8,718 nt of DNA. Origin: Asaia bogorensis. Lineage in GTDB: Bacteria; Pseudomonadota; Alphaproteobacteria; Acetobacterales; Acetobacteraceae. The translations under genes were made by a program, and so were the position numbers. The DNA is taken from contig CAMCHA010000074.1 of assembly GCA_945874515.1 (NCBI GenBank), positions 1 to 8,718 of the forward strand, given 5' to 3'. How positions within the stretch are numbered: the stretch's first letter is position 1; each line of letters begins with the position of its first letter. This document shows, piece by piece, positions 1 to 5,991 of the stretch. The notes under the pieces were generated by a model. It was not told the DNA's origin. It ran no database searches and worked only from the letters and a program-made list of their open reading frames with translations.

Positions 1-62
1 CCCGTGCCAAGCAAAACGCACAGCAGGATCAGCAGCAGCAGGGCAAAGCTCAATAATTCCAT
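1..62 (-). CDS. dctM: TRAP transporter large permease (DctM), N-terminal fragment cut by window edge
   Basis: Only the first 20 codons are in the window. They encode a strongly hydrophobic start (MELLSFALLLLILLCVLLGT), which fits the first membrane helix of the large DctM subunit of TRAP transporters; that subunit forms the ion-coupled translocation channel in the inner membrane. The identity rests mainly on position: the start codon (62-60) follows the dctQ stop by 3 nt, the standard dctQ-dctM arrangement. A good ribosome binding site, GGAGG at 75-71, lies 8 nt upstream inside the end of dctQ, which suggests translational coupling. The rest of the gene lies beyond the left edge, so family membership cannot be confirmed here. 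Confidence 0.8.
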   Translation of the reverse strand, partial: MELLSFALLLLILLCVLLGT

Positions 63-65
63 GGC

Positions 66-608
66 TCAAACCTCCGCCGAGAAATCGCCGCGCGCGGCAC
101 GGTCTGCCGCAGCCGCGACATAGGAGGGGACTTCGCCCACCAGAACGCGGATGAGTTCATCAAGAATGGCAATGAGCAAAACGCCCGCGCCGATGGGCAT
201 GGCCAGTTTCGGGATCCAAAGCGGAAAGGCGACAGTGCCTTGGGCCACTTCTTCGATCTCAATGGAAAATAGCACATCATTCAGGGTAAACCAGACAATC
301 GTGCCAACAGCCACCGCCGCCATCAGAAGAACGATAATCTCCAACAGGCGACGGGTGCGCGGCGCGAGCTTGTCAATCGCAAGCCCAACCCTGATCAATT
401 CGCCATTCTTGAAGGTCCGCGCCAGGGCAAAAAACGTCGTCGCAACGCAAAGATAGGCGCTCAGGTCATCGGCGCCGGCGAATTGGATATTCATCTCACG
501 CAGGGCAACTTGGGCCATCATGACAAGAAAGATCGAGAGCAGGGAAAGCGCGGCCAACCCTGCTGAGATGTCGTAAAGGCCATCAAGTGCCCGGCGCAAG
601 AATGGCAT
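66..608 (-). CDS. dctQ: TRAP transporter small permease (DctQ)
   Basis: This 180-residue protein is the small membrane subunit of a tripartite ATP-independent periplasmic (TRAP) transporter. DctQ pairs with DctM in the inner membrane and helps receive the loaded receptor. Four hydrophobic segments are visible, near residues 13-35, 45-65, 87-108 and 129-155, as usual for the family. The stretch around residues 45-73, with ADDLSAYL followed by LARTFKNGELIRV, resembles the conserved family core (acidic pair, YL, then R..G..I.V). Length is typical. It starts 5 nt after the dctP copy 1 stop, has only a weak ribosome binding site and is probably translationally coupled to it. The last 25 or so residues are polar and alanine-rich, a plausible cytoplasmic tail. 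Confidence 0.9.
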   Translation of the reverse strand: MPFLRRALDGLYDISAGLAALSLLSIFLVMMAQVALREMNIQFAGADDLSAYLCVATTFFALARTFKNGELIRVGLAIDKLAPRTRRLLEIIVLLMAAVAVGTIVWFTLNDVLFSIEIEEVAQGTVAFPLWIPKLAMPIGAGVLLIAILDELIRVLVGEVPSYVAAAADRAARGDFSAEV

Positions 609-613
609 GCGCT

Positions 614-1591
614 TCAGGCCCGATAGGCGGCAAGAAGTCTCGCGCCATCCTCACCAGCGCGCGTGGCCCATTCCTGCGCGATGGTTTGGCTGATGCGCGA
701 CAAGCCTTCCATCACAGCCGGTGTCGGCTGCAATACCTGCATGCCGCGGGCAGCCAAGGTGGCCTGCGCCGCATCGCGCGCTTCCGCGCTCAAGGCCCAA
801 CCGCGATCTTCGGCGCGCTTGGCCGCTTCGCGCATGGCGGTCTGTTGTGCTGCCGGCAAGGCTTCAAAGGCGCGGCGCTGGACGAAAATCACGTTATGCG
901 TGCGGGTGAAGCCAATGGGTGTGAAGACCTTCGCGAAATCCCAAGCCGCGCTATCAACGCCCGTGGCCGCGCTGGTGACCATGGAATTGACCACACCGGT
1001 CGCGAAGGCTTGCGGCACTTCCGCCGCCTGCACCAGGGTTGGCGTGGCGCCCAGCAGCGTGGCAAAACGGTTTGTCATGGCGTTGAAGGTGCGCATACGC
1101 GAACCGCGCAGCACTTCCAGGTTTTCCACCGGCACATTGGTGTAAAAGCCCGAAGGCGGCCACGGCACGCTATAAAGGACACTCAGCCCCTGCCGTTGGA
1201 AACGCGCTTCGATATAAGGGCGGGACAATGTGGCCAGCTTGCGCGCCTGATCATCAGTCCAGGCAAGCTGAGGGATGCTATCCACTTCGAAGAAGGGATC
1301 ATCATTGCCATAGGCAGAAAGCAGAATCTCGCCGATCTGCACCTGGCCCTGTTGCACGCCGCGCTTGATCTGCGGCATCGGCAAAAGGCTGCCATTGGAA
1401 TGGAGCTGCGCATCAATGCCGGTTTGCGCCTTCACCTCATCCAGGAAGCTGCGGATATTGCGGGTGTGGAAATTGCCATCCGGATAGCCGGTGGCAACCT
1501 GCCAACGCGCCTGGGCCTGCGCTTCCCGAATAGCCAGCGGCGTCAGAATGAAAGGCGCAGCAAGTATGTTGCGGCGTGAAAGATTCTTCAT
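614..1591 (-). CDS. dctP: TRAP transporter substrate-binding protein (DctP family), copy 1
   Basis: A 325-residue periplasmic receptor that should capture an organic acid, or a related carboxylate, for the DctQM permease encoded directly downstream. The N-terminus has a twin-arginine-like signal (SRRNIL at residues 5-10, hydrophobic run, probable cleavage after AQA at 24-26). The mature part starts RWQVAT and carries family hallmarks: a conserved segment at residues 64-85 (HSNGSLLPMPQIKRG and following), WPPSGFY near 144-150, LRGSRMRTF whose second Arg (R167) matches the carboxylate-binding Arg of TRAP receptors, and QAAEVPQAFATGVV. Length is standard. AGGGGG at 1602-1597 sits 5 nt before the start. 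It is a clear paralogue of the receptor gene just upstream. The ligand cannot be read from sequence. Confidence 0.93.
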   Translation of the reverse strand: MKNLSRRNILAAPFILTPLAIREAQAQARWQVATGYPDGNFHTRNIRSFLDEVKAQTGIDAQLHSNGSLLPMPQIKRGVQQGQVQIGEILLSAYGNDDPFFEVDSIPQLAWTDDQARKLATLSRPYIEARFQRQGLSVLYSVPWPPSGFYTNVPVENLEVLRGSRMRTFNAMTNRFATLLGATPTLVQAAEVPQAFATGVVNSMVTSAATGVDSAAWDFAKVFTPIGFTRTHNVIFVQRRAFEALPAAQQTAMREAAKRAEDRGWALSAEARDAAQATLAARGMQVLQPTPAVMEGLSRISQTIAQEWATRAGEDGARLLAAYRA

Positions 1592-1596
1592 GAAAG

Positions 1597-1602
1597 CCCC
1601 CT
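1597..1602 (-). promoter_or_regulatory. Ribosome binding site of dctP copy 1
   Basis: AGGGGG on the minus strand, 5 nt upstream of the ATG at 1591. It fixes the start that gives a complete signal peptide. Confidence 0.65.
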
Positions 1603-1650
1603 GTTTTCAATAAATCAGGCGTTAATTGTCGCACCACGGCGGAAATAGAC

Positions 1651-1681
1651 AAGGGGGGCAGGCCTGCGCCCCACCCCCCTT
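1651..1681 (-). terminator. Hairpin in the dctP-dctP gap, possible attenuator or mRNA stabiliser
   Basis: A perfect 8-bp stem (AAGGGGGG at 1651-1658 with CCCCCCTT at 1674-1681) encloses a 15-nt loop. A nested palindrome, GCAGGCCTGC at 1658-1667, overlaps the stem and could form an alternative fold. On the minus-strand transcript the stem is followed by TTGTCTATTT, which is U-rich but not a true U-tract. It is therefore a weak terminator at best. Because it lies between the two receptor genes, partial termination or protection of the upstream message from decay is more plausible than a full stop. Confidence 0.45.
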
Positions 1682-1711
1682 GAGCCGTTCAGCGATCAAT
1701 TTGCAGGCAGG

Positions 1712-1730
1712 GATTGCCCCCGCCGCAATC
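1712..1730 (-). other. Small hairpin overlapping the dctP copy 2 stop codon
   Basis: GATTGC at 1712-1717 pairs with GCAATC at 1725-1730 around a 7-nt G-rich loop (minus-strand sense), and the stem includes part of the stop codon. Together with the larger hairpin about 30 nt downstream it makes the 3' end of the upstream receptor message structured. With 6 bp it could be chance in a GC-rich genome. Confidence 0.3.
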
Positions 1731-2715
1731 AGCGCGCGGCCAGATAGGCTTCAATCAGTTTCTTGCCATCCTCGCCCGCGCGCTCGATCCATTCCTGGGT
1801 CATTTGCTGGCTCACGCGGCGCAAATCGCCCAGCAATTGCTCGCTCGGTTGCAGCACCTGCATCCCGCGCTGGCCGAGTGTCGCTTCCGCCTGGGTTTGG
1901 GAATCGCGGCTGAGTTCATAGCCCCGCGCTTCGGCGCGTGCCGAGGCTTCCATCAGCGCGGTCCTGACATCTGCCGGCAGACCTTCCAGCGCGCGCCGAG
2001 ACACAAACACGGCATTCTTGGTCATGGAAAAGCCAAGTGGCGTGAAGATCTTGGCGTAATCCCAGGCCGAGGTATCAACGCCGGTCGCGGCGGAGGTGAT
2101 CTGCGCACTCACAATGCCGGTGGCAAAGGCCTGCGCCAATTCAGCCGCCTGCACGAGCGTCGGGTTGGCACCGATGATGGTCGCGAAACGATTGGTCATC
2201 GGGCTGAAGGTGCGGAAGCGCTGACCGCGCAATTGCTCCAGGCTGGACACGGGCTGCTGCGCGTAAAGCCCGGCAGCCGGCCAGGGCACCATATACAGCA
2301 AGCTCAGGCCCTGACGCGCCAGCCGCGCTTCGATGAAGGGCTTTTGCAGATCGGCGAGTTTCTTGGCCTCGGCCAGATTGGTCACCAATTGCGGAATGGC
2401 ATCGGCATCAAAAAACACATCTTCATTGGCATAGGCCGTCAGCAGAATCTCGCCAAGCTGCACCTGGCCCTGCTGCACGCCGCGCTTGATCTGCGGCATG
2501 GGCAAAAGGCTGCCATTGGAATGAAGTTGGATCGAAAGCCGTCCGCCCGTTGTCTGTTCGATTTCCTGAATGAAGGTGCGGATGTTGCGCGTATGCAAAT
2601 TGCCATCAGCATAAGGGGTGGCCATCTGCCAGCGGGTTTGCGCCTGGCCCAGGCTTGGGGAAAGGGCGGCAAGGCCGGCGGCGCCAGCGAGAAAATCGCG
2701 ACGATGAAGCTTCAT
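1729..2715 (-). CDS. dctP: TRAP transporter substrate-binding protein (DctP family), copy 2
   Basis: A 328-residue periplasmic receptor, tandem paralogue of the next gene. The signal peptide has a good twin-arginine motif (HRRDFLAG, residues 4-11), a hydrophobic Ala/Gly/Leu core and likely cleavage after GQA (23-25). The mature chain starts TRWQMATPYADGN and repeats the family landmarks of copy 1: the segment at 65-86, the PWPAAGLY block at 144-151, LRGQRFRTF with R168 as the predicted carboxylate-binding Arg, and QAAELAQAFATGIV. By eye more than half of aligned residues match copy 1. AAGGA at 2728-2724 lies 8 nt before the start. It begins 43 nt after the HicA-like gene and probably shares its transcript. 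Two receptors before one permease suggest a widened or split ligand range, which is inference. Confidence 0.93.
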   Translation of the reverse strand: MKLHRRDFLAGAAGLAALSPSLGQAQTRWQMATPYADGNLHTRNIRTFIQEIEQTTGGRLSIQLHSNGSLLPMPQIKRGVQQGQVQLGEILLTAYANEDVFFDADAIPQLVTNLAEAKKLADLQKPFIEARLARQGLSLLYMVPWPAAGLYAQQPVSSLEQLRGQRFRTFSPMTNRFATIIGANPTLVQAAELAQAFATGIVSAQITSAATGVDTSAWDYAKIFTPLGFSMTKNAVFVSRRALEGLPADVRTALMEASARAEARGYELSRDSQTQAEATLGQRGMQVLQPSEQLLGDLRRVSQQMTQEWIERAGEDGKKLIEAYLAAR

Positions 2716-2723
2716 GGGTTTCT

Positions 2724-2728
2724 TCCTT
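2724..2728 (-). promoter_or_regulatory. Ribosome binding site of dctP copy 2
   Basis: AAGGA on the minus strand within a purine-rich stretch, 8 nt upstream of the ATG at 2715. It lies only 6 nt downstream of the four-G-run motif at 2735-2753. Confidence 0.6.
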
Positions 2729-2734
2729 CTTCTG

Positions 2735-2753
2735 CCCGGCCCCGCCCCCGCCC
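2735..2753 (-). promoter_or_regulatory. Putative G-quadruplex motif just upstream of the dctP copy 2 ribosome binding site
   Basis: On the minus (mRNA-sense) strand there are four G-runs of 3, 5, 4 and 3, separated by single C, single C and CC. This satisfies the usual three-tetrad quadruplex pattern with very short loops. The motif is flanked by a GCCCGGC direct repeat (2734-2740 and 2750-2756, plus-strand sense). If it folds in RNA it could modulate access to the ribosome binding site 6 nt downstream. GC richness makes a chance origin possible. Confidence 0.4.
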
Positions 2754-2758
2754 GGCTT

Positions 2759-3025
2759 TCAAAGCGGGTAATCGCGCACCGGATCCACGCCAGATTGCGT
2801 CAGAAAATGGCGAATTGCCACTACTTCATCCTTGGAAAGGCTGTGCTGGGTATCGTGGAAGGCATGGGCATGGCTGCCGAGCTTTACGGCCAAGTGGCCA
2901 GACCCGTTATGTGACACCTCGGCACCGAGTTCCTCAAACATTGCCTGCAGGACCTTAGGGTCAATATTGGCGCTGACAGGGTGGGAGAAGATCGCGTACA
3001 ATACCTTGCGATGACGATGGTTCAT
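2759..3025 (-). CDS. Orphan HicA-like small protein (YcfA/HicA dsRBD-like fold)
   Basis: An 88-residue protein resembling the standalone HicA-like family whose members begin with a HRKxLxAIF..P...I motif. Here MNHRHRKVLYAIF, then a helix with FEELGAEV (30-37), GSGHLAV (41-47) and a C-terminal helix ending IRHFLTQSGV (71-80), like the strand-strand-helix end of HicA. H44 falls where HicA toxins carry their catalytic His. The protein is His-rich (10 of 88), with a cluster H52, H54, H57, H61. No HicB-type antitoxin fits on either side: the downstream gap is 43 nt and the upstream gap 74 nt. A longer ORF reaches 3064, but the ATG at 3025 matches the family start and has GGAAGG 10 nt upstream. It is the first gene before the TRAP cluster and lies just downstream of an FNR-like box. 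Toxin activity is unproven; the family assignment is from memory. Confidence 0.65.
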   Translation of the reverse strand: MNHRHRKVLYAIFSHPVSANIDPKVLQAMFEELGAEVSHNGSGHLAVKLGSHAHAFHDTQHSLSKDEVVAIRHFLTQSGVDPVRDYPL

Positions 3026-3088
3026 GGCGACTCTGCCTTCCGGATGGGGTTGTGATGCGCCCATCCTGGCGCGCCATCAGACAAACGC

Positions 3089-3104
3089 CTTGATCATGAT
3101 CAAG
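3089..3104. promoter_or_regulatory. Perfect 16-bp palindrome matching the FNR/FixK consensus
   Basis: CTTGATCATGATCAAG is a perfect palindrome. Its core TTGAT-N4-ATCAA is the textbook pattern for FNR/FixK-type CRP-family regulators, which act on oxygen limitation. The centre lies about 71 bp upstream of the HicA-like start, so a transcript starting near 3055 would place it at the class II position (about -41.5), but I see no good -10 box there. It overlaps the exporter stop codon (3102-3100). Target and activity are inferred. Confidence 0.6.
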
Positions 3105-4860
3105 TGCCGGTCGGACCGGTAAGCTGCGTTCGCACCAGCTCCGCAAAGTGTCCGCCTTGGGCCACCAATTCCTTGAAGCCGCCGCGTTCGGCGATTTCCC
3201 CGCCGGCAAAAACCAGAATTTCATCAGCATCACGCACGGTGGAAAGCCGATGCGCGATGATGAAGGTGGTGCGCCCCGCCATCAGCGCCACCAGCGCCTT
3301 TTGCACCCGTGCTTCCGTGGCGGCATCCAGCGCACTGGTTGCCTCATCCAAAATCAGCACGGGCGGGTCCTTCAACAGCGCGCGTGCAATCGCCAGGCGC
3401 TGGCGCTGTCCGCCGGAAAGCGAGCTGCCACGCTCACCGATCATCGTGTCATAGCCATGGGGTTGGCGTTGGATGAAGTCATGCGCTTCCGCCTGACGGC
3501 AGGCATGTTCCAATTCTTCCTGCGTGGCATCTGGCCGGCCAACCATCAGGTTTTCGCGAATCGTACGGTTGAACAGCATGCTTTCCTGGAACACGACGCC
3601 GATATTCCGGCGCAGGCTTTCCAGCGAAACATCGCGCAAATCATGCCCATCCAGCGTCACGCGCCCTTCCTTCGGGTCCCATAGCCGCTGCAACATCGCC
3701 ATGGCGGTGGATTTGCCTGCCCCTGTTGGGCCCACCAGCGCAACGGTCTTGCCGGGCGTCGCAGAAAAATTCACATGGCTAAAAATCGGCTGCCCGCCGG
3801 GATAAGCGAAGGCAACATCTTCAAACGCCACTTCCCCTTTCGCACGGGGGATATCAATTGCATCCGGCTTTTCTGGCACGGTTGTGCGCGCATCCAGCAC
3901 GGCAAACATCTCGGACAATGAAGGCATCAGCAGCACCAGCCGGGACGCAAAGCCTACCGCGCCTTCAAGCTTGCCGATCAGCATGGTGGCGAAACCCATG
4001 AAGGAAACAATCTCCCCCACCGTCGCTTGGCCGCGCAGATGCAGCCAGGTGCCGAGCATGAAGATCATGATGACGCAAATGGTGGAAGCGGCCGAGGTCA
4101 TTACGGAGACCACCGCCCACCAATTCAGCACCGGGAATTGATGCGTGAGCACCTGGCGGATGATGTCACTGAAAAGCCGCGCCTCATTGGAAAGCCGCGT
4201 GAAAGATTGCACCACCACCACATTGGAAAGCGCATCCTGTGCGTTCCCGGCCAATTGCGTATGAAGCGCTTCCACCTGACGCTGCGCGTTTTCCGTCCGG
4301 CGAATGACGAAGGCGGCGAGTGCGCCGAAAATCACCACAAGCCCAATCAGCAGCAACCCCAAGCGCCAATTCAGAATAAGCGTAAGCGGCAGAAGCACAA
4401 TCGCGGAAATGAAGGTGATGAGATGTTCGCGAAAGAAGGAAAGCCAAAGCCCGAACAGATTGTCCGAACCCACCAGCATAATCTTCATCAGCCGGCCTGA
4501 TTGCGTATCCCCATGAAAGGATAGCGGCAGGGACAGCACATGCTGGAAGTAGTCATGCATGACCTTCAGGCGATTGCGGTGCGCCATACGGTCCGCGAAA
4601 AGGGCAACGGTGACATTGGCGCCAATGGCTGAAAGCCCAATCGCCGCCCAGAGGATCAGCAAAGAAAGCGCTTCCGCCCATACGGCCGATTCCTGCATAC
4701 GGTCTGACCGCGAGAGCAGGTCGATCACCCGACCAAACAGCACTGGTTCCAGGAATTGCAGCCCGGCAATGGCAAGGGCAGCAAATACAAGCCCAATGGC
4801 CACGGCGCGATCTGCCGCCAGCAGCCTGAGCACCCGTCCGTAAAGCCGTAAGAACTCCAT
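3100..4860 (-). CDS. ndvA: ChvA/NdvA-like ABC exporter, fused permease and ATPase
   Basis: A 586-residue half-transporter with an N-terminal membrane domain and a C-terminal ATPase, expected to dimerise in the inner membrane and export a substrate. The ATPase is intact: Walker A GPTGAGKST (377-385), Q-loop Q425, signature LSGGQ (481-485), Walker B VLILDE (501-506), D-loop SALD (509-512) and H-loop H537. The membrane part resembles cyclic beta-1,2-glucan exporters ChvA/NdvA: EPVLFGRVID (38-47), LFGLWLSFFREHL (135-147), FPVLNWWAV (242-250), and length close to that family. The ORF extends 38 codons further up to 4974, but those residues lack family similarity, overlap the divergent promoter region and precede a possible -10 box, so 4860 is preferred. 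No glucan synthase is nearby, so the cargo could differ; lipid or other exporters of the same superfamily are alternatives. Confidence 0.88.
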   Translation of the reverse strand: MEFLRLYGRVLRLLAADRAVAIGLVFAALAIAGLQFLEPVLFGRVIDLLSRSDRMQESAVWAEALSLLILWAAIGLSAIGANVTVALFADRMAHRNRLKVMHDYFQHVLSLPLSFHGDTQSGRLMKIMLVGSDNLFGLWLSFFREHLITFISAIVLLPLTLILNWRLGLLLIGLVVIFGALAAFVIRRTENAQRQVEALHTQLAGNAQDALSNVVVVQSFTRLSNEARLFSDIIRQVLTHQFPVLNWWAVVSVMTSAASTICVIMIFMLGTWLHLRGQATVGEIVSFMGFATMLIGKLEGAVGFASRLVLLMPSLSEMFAVLDARTTVPEKPDAIDIPRAKGEVAFEDVAFAYPGGQPIFSHVNFSATPGKTVALVGPTGAGKSTAMAMLQRLWDPKEGRVTLDGHDLRDVSLESLRRNIGVVFQESMLFNRTIRENLMVGRPDATQEELEHACRQAEAHDFIQRQPHGYDTMIGERGSSLSGGQRQRLAIARALLKDPPVLILDEATSALDAATEARVQKALVALMAGRTTFIIAHRLSTVRDADEILVFAGGEIAERGGFKELVAQGGHFAELVRTQLTGPTGT

Positions 4861-4962
4861 GTCGCCCGACGCCCCAATGTTGGTTCGACCATATAGGAGG
4901 AACCGTCCAAACTGAAGCCCAGGCAGGAAGGTTGATCTGGCGGGGTTCACGGGCCACCTTGT

Positions 4963-4981
4963 CCGGTAATTCACTAACCGG
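4963..4981 (+). promoter_or_regulatory. Inverted repeat touching the tctC ribosome binding site
   Basis: CCGGT at 4963-4967 and ACCGG at 4977-4981 form 5-bp arms around 9 nt. The right arm shares two bases with the GGGAGG ribosome binding site. It could be an operator or a small RNA hairpin affecting initiation, but the arms are short. Confidence 0.3.
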
Positions 4982-4985
4982 GAGG
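4980..4985 (+). promoter_or_regulatory. Ribosome binding site of the first tctC copy
   Basis: GGGAGG lies 9 nt before the ATG at 4995. It decides the start over the upstream in-frame ATG at 4932, which has no such site and would add 21 residues before the signal peptide. Confidence 0.75.
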
Positions 4986-4994
4986 CTAAAGACC

Positions 4995-5981
4995 ATGATC
5001 ACCCGCCGCAGCTTGGGCGCCCTGACCATTGGGGCCGGTTTGCCGCTGCCTGCTTTGGCGCAGGGGCTGTCCAACCGCCCCATCCGCCTGGTTATCCCCT
5101 TTACCCCCGCCGGGACCACGGATTTGGTCGGGCGGCTCACGGCTGAGCGCCTTTCGGCCCGGCTTGGCCAGCAGGTGGTGGTGGATAACCGCCCCGGCGC
5201 TTCGGGCAATGTCGGGGGCGAATTCGTGGCGCGGGCGGAACCCGATGGGCATACGCTGCTGCTGACCACCATCGGCACGGGGGCGATCAATTTCGCTGTT
5301 TTCGGCAACCGCATGCCCTTCAAGGCCGAGGATCTGGCGGCTGTCGGCCTGATGTGCCGCGTGCCCAATGTGCTGATGGCGGCCAATCGCATGCCGATCC
5401 GCACGCTCGCGGACCTGGTGCGTGAAGCGAAAGCCAAGCCCGGCGCGCTGAATTACGGCACGGCGGGTATCGCCACTTCCCCCCATGTGGTGATTGAACA
5501 AATCCGCTTGGCGCAGGGCATTCAGATCACCCATGTGCCCTTCCGCGGTTCCGCCCCCATGCTGACGGAAATGGTGGCGGAACGGATTGAATTGGGGATG
5601 GACAATATCCCCTCTGCCCTGACCTTTGTACGAGAGGGCAAAATCCGCGCCATTGGCGTGACCGGGGCTCAGCGCAGCGCCGTGCTGCCGGATGTGCCGA
5701 CCATTGCCGAACAGGGCATGCCGGGTTTTGAGGCAACCGCCTGGTTCGGCGTGCTGGCGCCGGGCGCCACGCCCGCCCCGATCATTGCGCGGCTTGGCGC
5801 TGAATTGGATGCAATTGGCAAGGATGCCGATTTCCGCGCCCGCATCGCGGCCTTTGGCGCTGATCCACCACGGCTCACGCCCGATGGTGGTTCAAGCCCG
5901 GAAAGCTTCGCGGCCTTCATGCGAGCCGAAGTCACGCGCTGGGCGGATGTGGTGCGCCAAGCCGATATTCGTGTGGAATAA
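4995..5981 (+). CDS. tctC: Bug/TctC-family tripartite tricarboxylate transporter substrate-binding protein, first copy
   Basis: A 328-residue periplasmic receptor of the Bug (TctC) family, which binds small carboxylates or amino-acid-like ligands for TctAB-type permeases. A signal peptide with twin Arg (TRRSLGAL, 3-10) is probably cleaved after ALA (20-22). The mature part opens RPIRLVIPFTPAGTTDLVGR, the typical first strand and ligand loop. It then has GASGNVGGEFVA..EPDGHTLL, NYGTAGIATSPHVV (the YGS.G..S..H motif of the family), HVPFRGSAPMLTEMVA and LPDVPTIAEQGMPGFEATAWFG, all in the usual order. Length is standard. It is 10 nt upstream of a paralogue and probably co-transcribed with it. No TctA or TctB gene is in the window, so the permease partner is elsewhere or absent. 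The ligand is unknown. Confidence 0.95.
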   Translation: MITRRSLGALTIGAGLPLPALAQGLSNRPIRLVIPFTPAGTTDLVGRLTAERLSARLGQQVVVDNRPGASGNVGGEFVARAEPDGHTLLLTTIGTGAINFAVFGNRMPFKAEDLAAVGLMCRVPNVLMAANRMPIRTLADLVREAKAKPGALNYGTAGIATSPHVVIEQIRLAQGIQITHVPFRGSAPMLTEMVAERIELGMDNIPSALTFVREGKIRAIGVTGAQRSAVLPDVPTIAEQGMPGFEATAWFGVLAPGATPAPIIARLGAELDAIGKDADFRARIAAFGADPPRLTPDGGSSPESFAAFMRAEVTRWADVVRQADIRVE

Positions 5982-5991
5982 GGATCAGATA

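Larger units (their letters stand above)
4861..4994. promoter_or_regulatory. Divergent intergenic region between the ABC exporter and the first Bug receptor
   Basis: This 134-nt gap must hold promoters for both directions. For the minus strand, TATATG at 4895-4890 could serve as a -10 element with CTTCAG at 4917-4912 as a poor -35, giving a leader of roughly 20 nt before the ATG at 4860. For the plus strand, GGTAAT at 4965-4970 is the only -10-like string I see, without a matching -35. Neither promoter is convincing by eye. Confidence 0.35.

Noticed and set aside
587..1579. Plus-strand ORF of 330 codons
   Set aside because: Antisense to dctP copy 1. It resembles the antisense of copy 2 only because the two sense genes are paralogues.
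1714..2958. Long plus-strand ORF of 414 codons
   Set aside because: It lies antisense to dctP copy 2 and part of the HicA-like gene; the translation is low-complexity (Arg/His/Gly-rich) with no recognisable domain, and GC-rich codon bias explains the missing stops.
3026..3064. Upstream extension of the HicA-like gene
   Set aside because: The 13 extra residues precede the conserved MNHRHRK start and have no family match. The ATG at 3025 has its own ribosome binding site.
3107..3119. Hairpin CCGGT-CGG-ACCGG as exporter terminator
   Set aside because: It lies inside the last codons of the exporter, has a 5-bp stem with a 3-nt loop and no U-tract, so it is more likely a coding coincidence.
4861..4974. 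Upstream extension of the ABC exporter to an ATG at 4974
   Set aside because: The extra 38 residues do not look like this family, and the segment contains the intergenic regulatory region. The start at 4860 gives the normal length.
4553..5437. Minus-strand ORF of 294 codons
   Set aside because: It overlaps the exporter in another frame and is antisense to the first tctC; no domain, and both real genes have strong family motifs.
5692..5991. Upstream extension of the second tctC copy
   Set aside because: The extra 100 codons overlap the first tctC copy in a different frame and would bury the signal peptide; a ribosome binding site supports the ATG at 5992.
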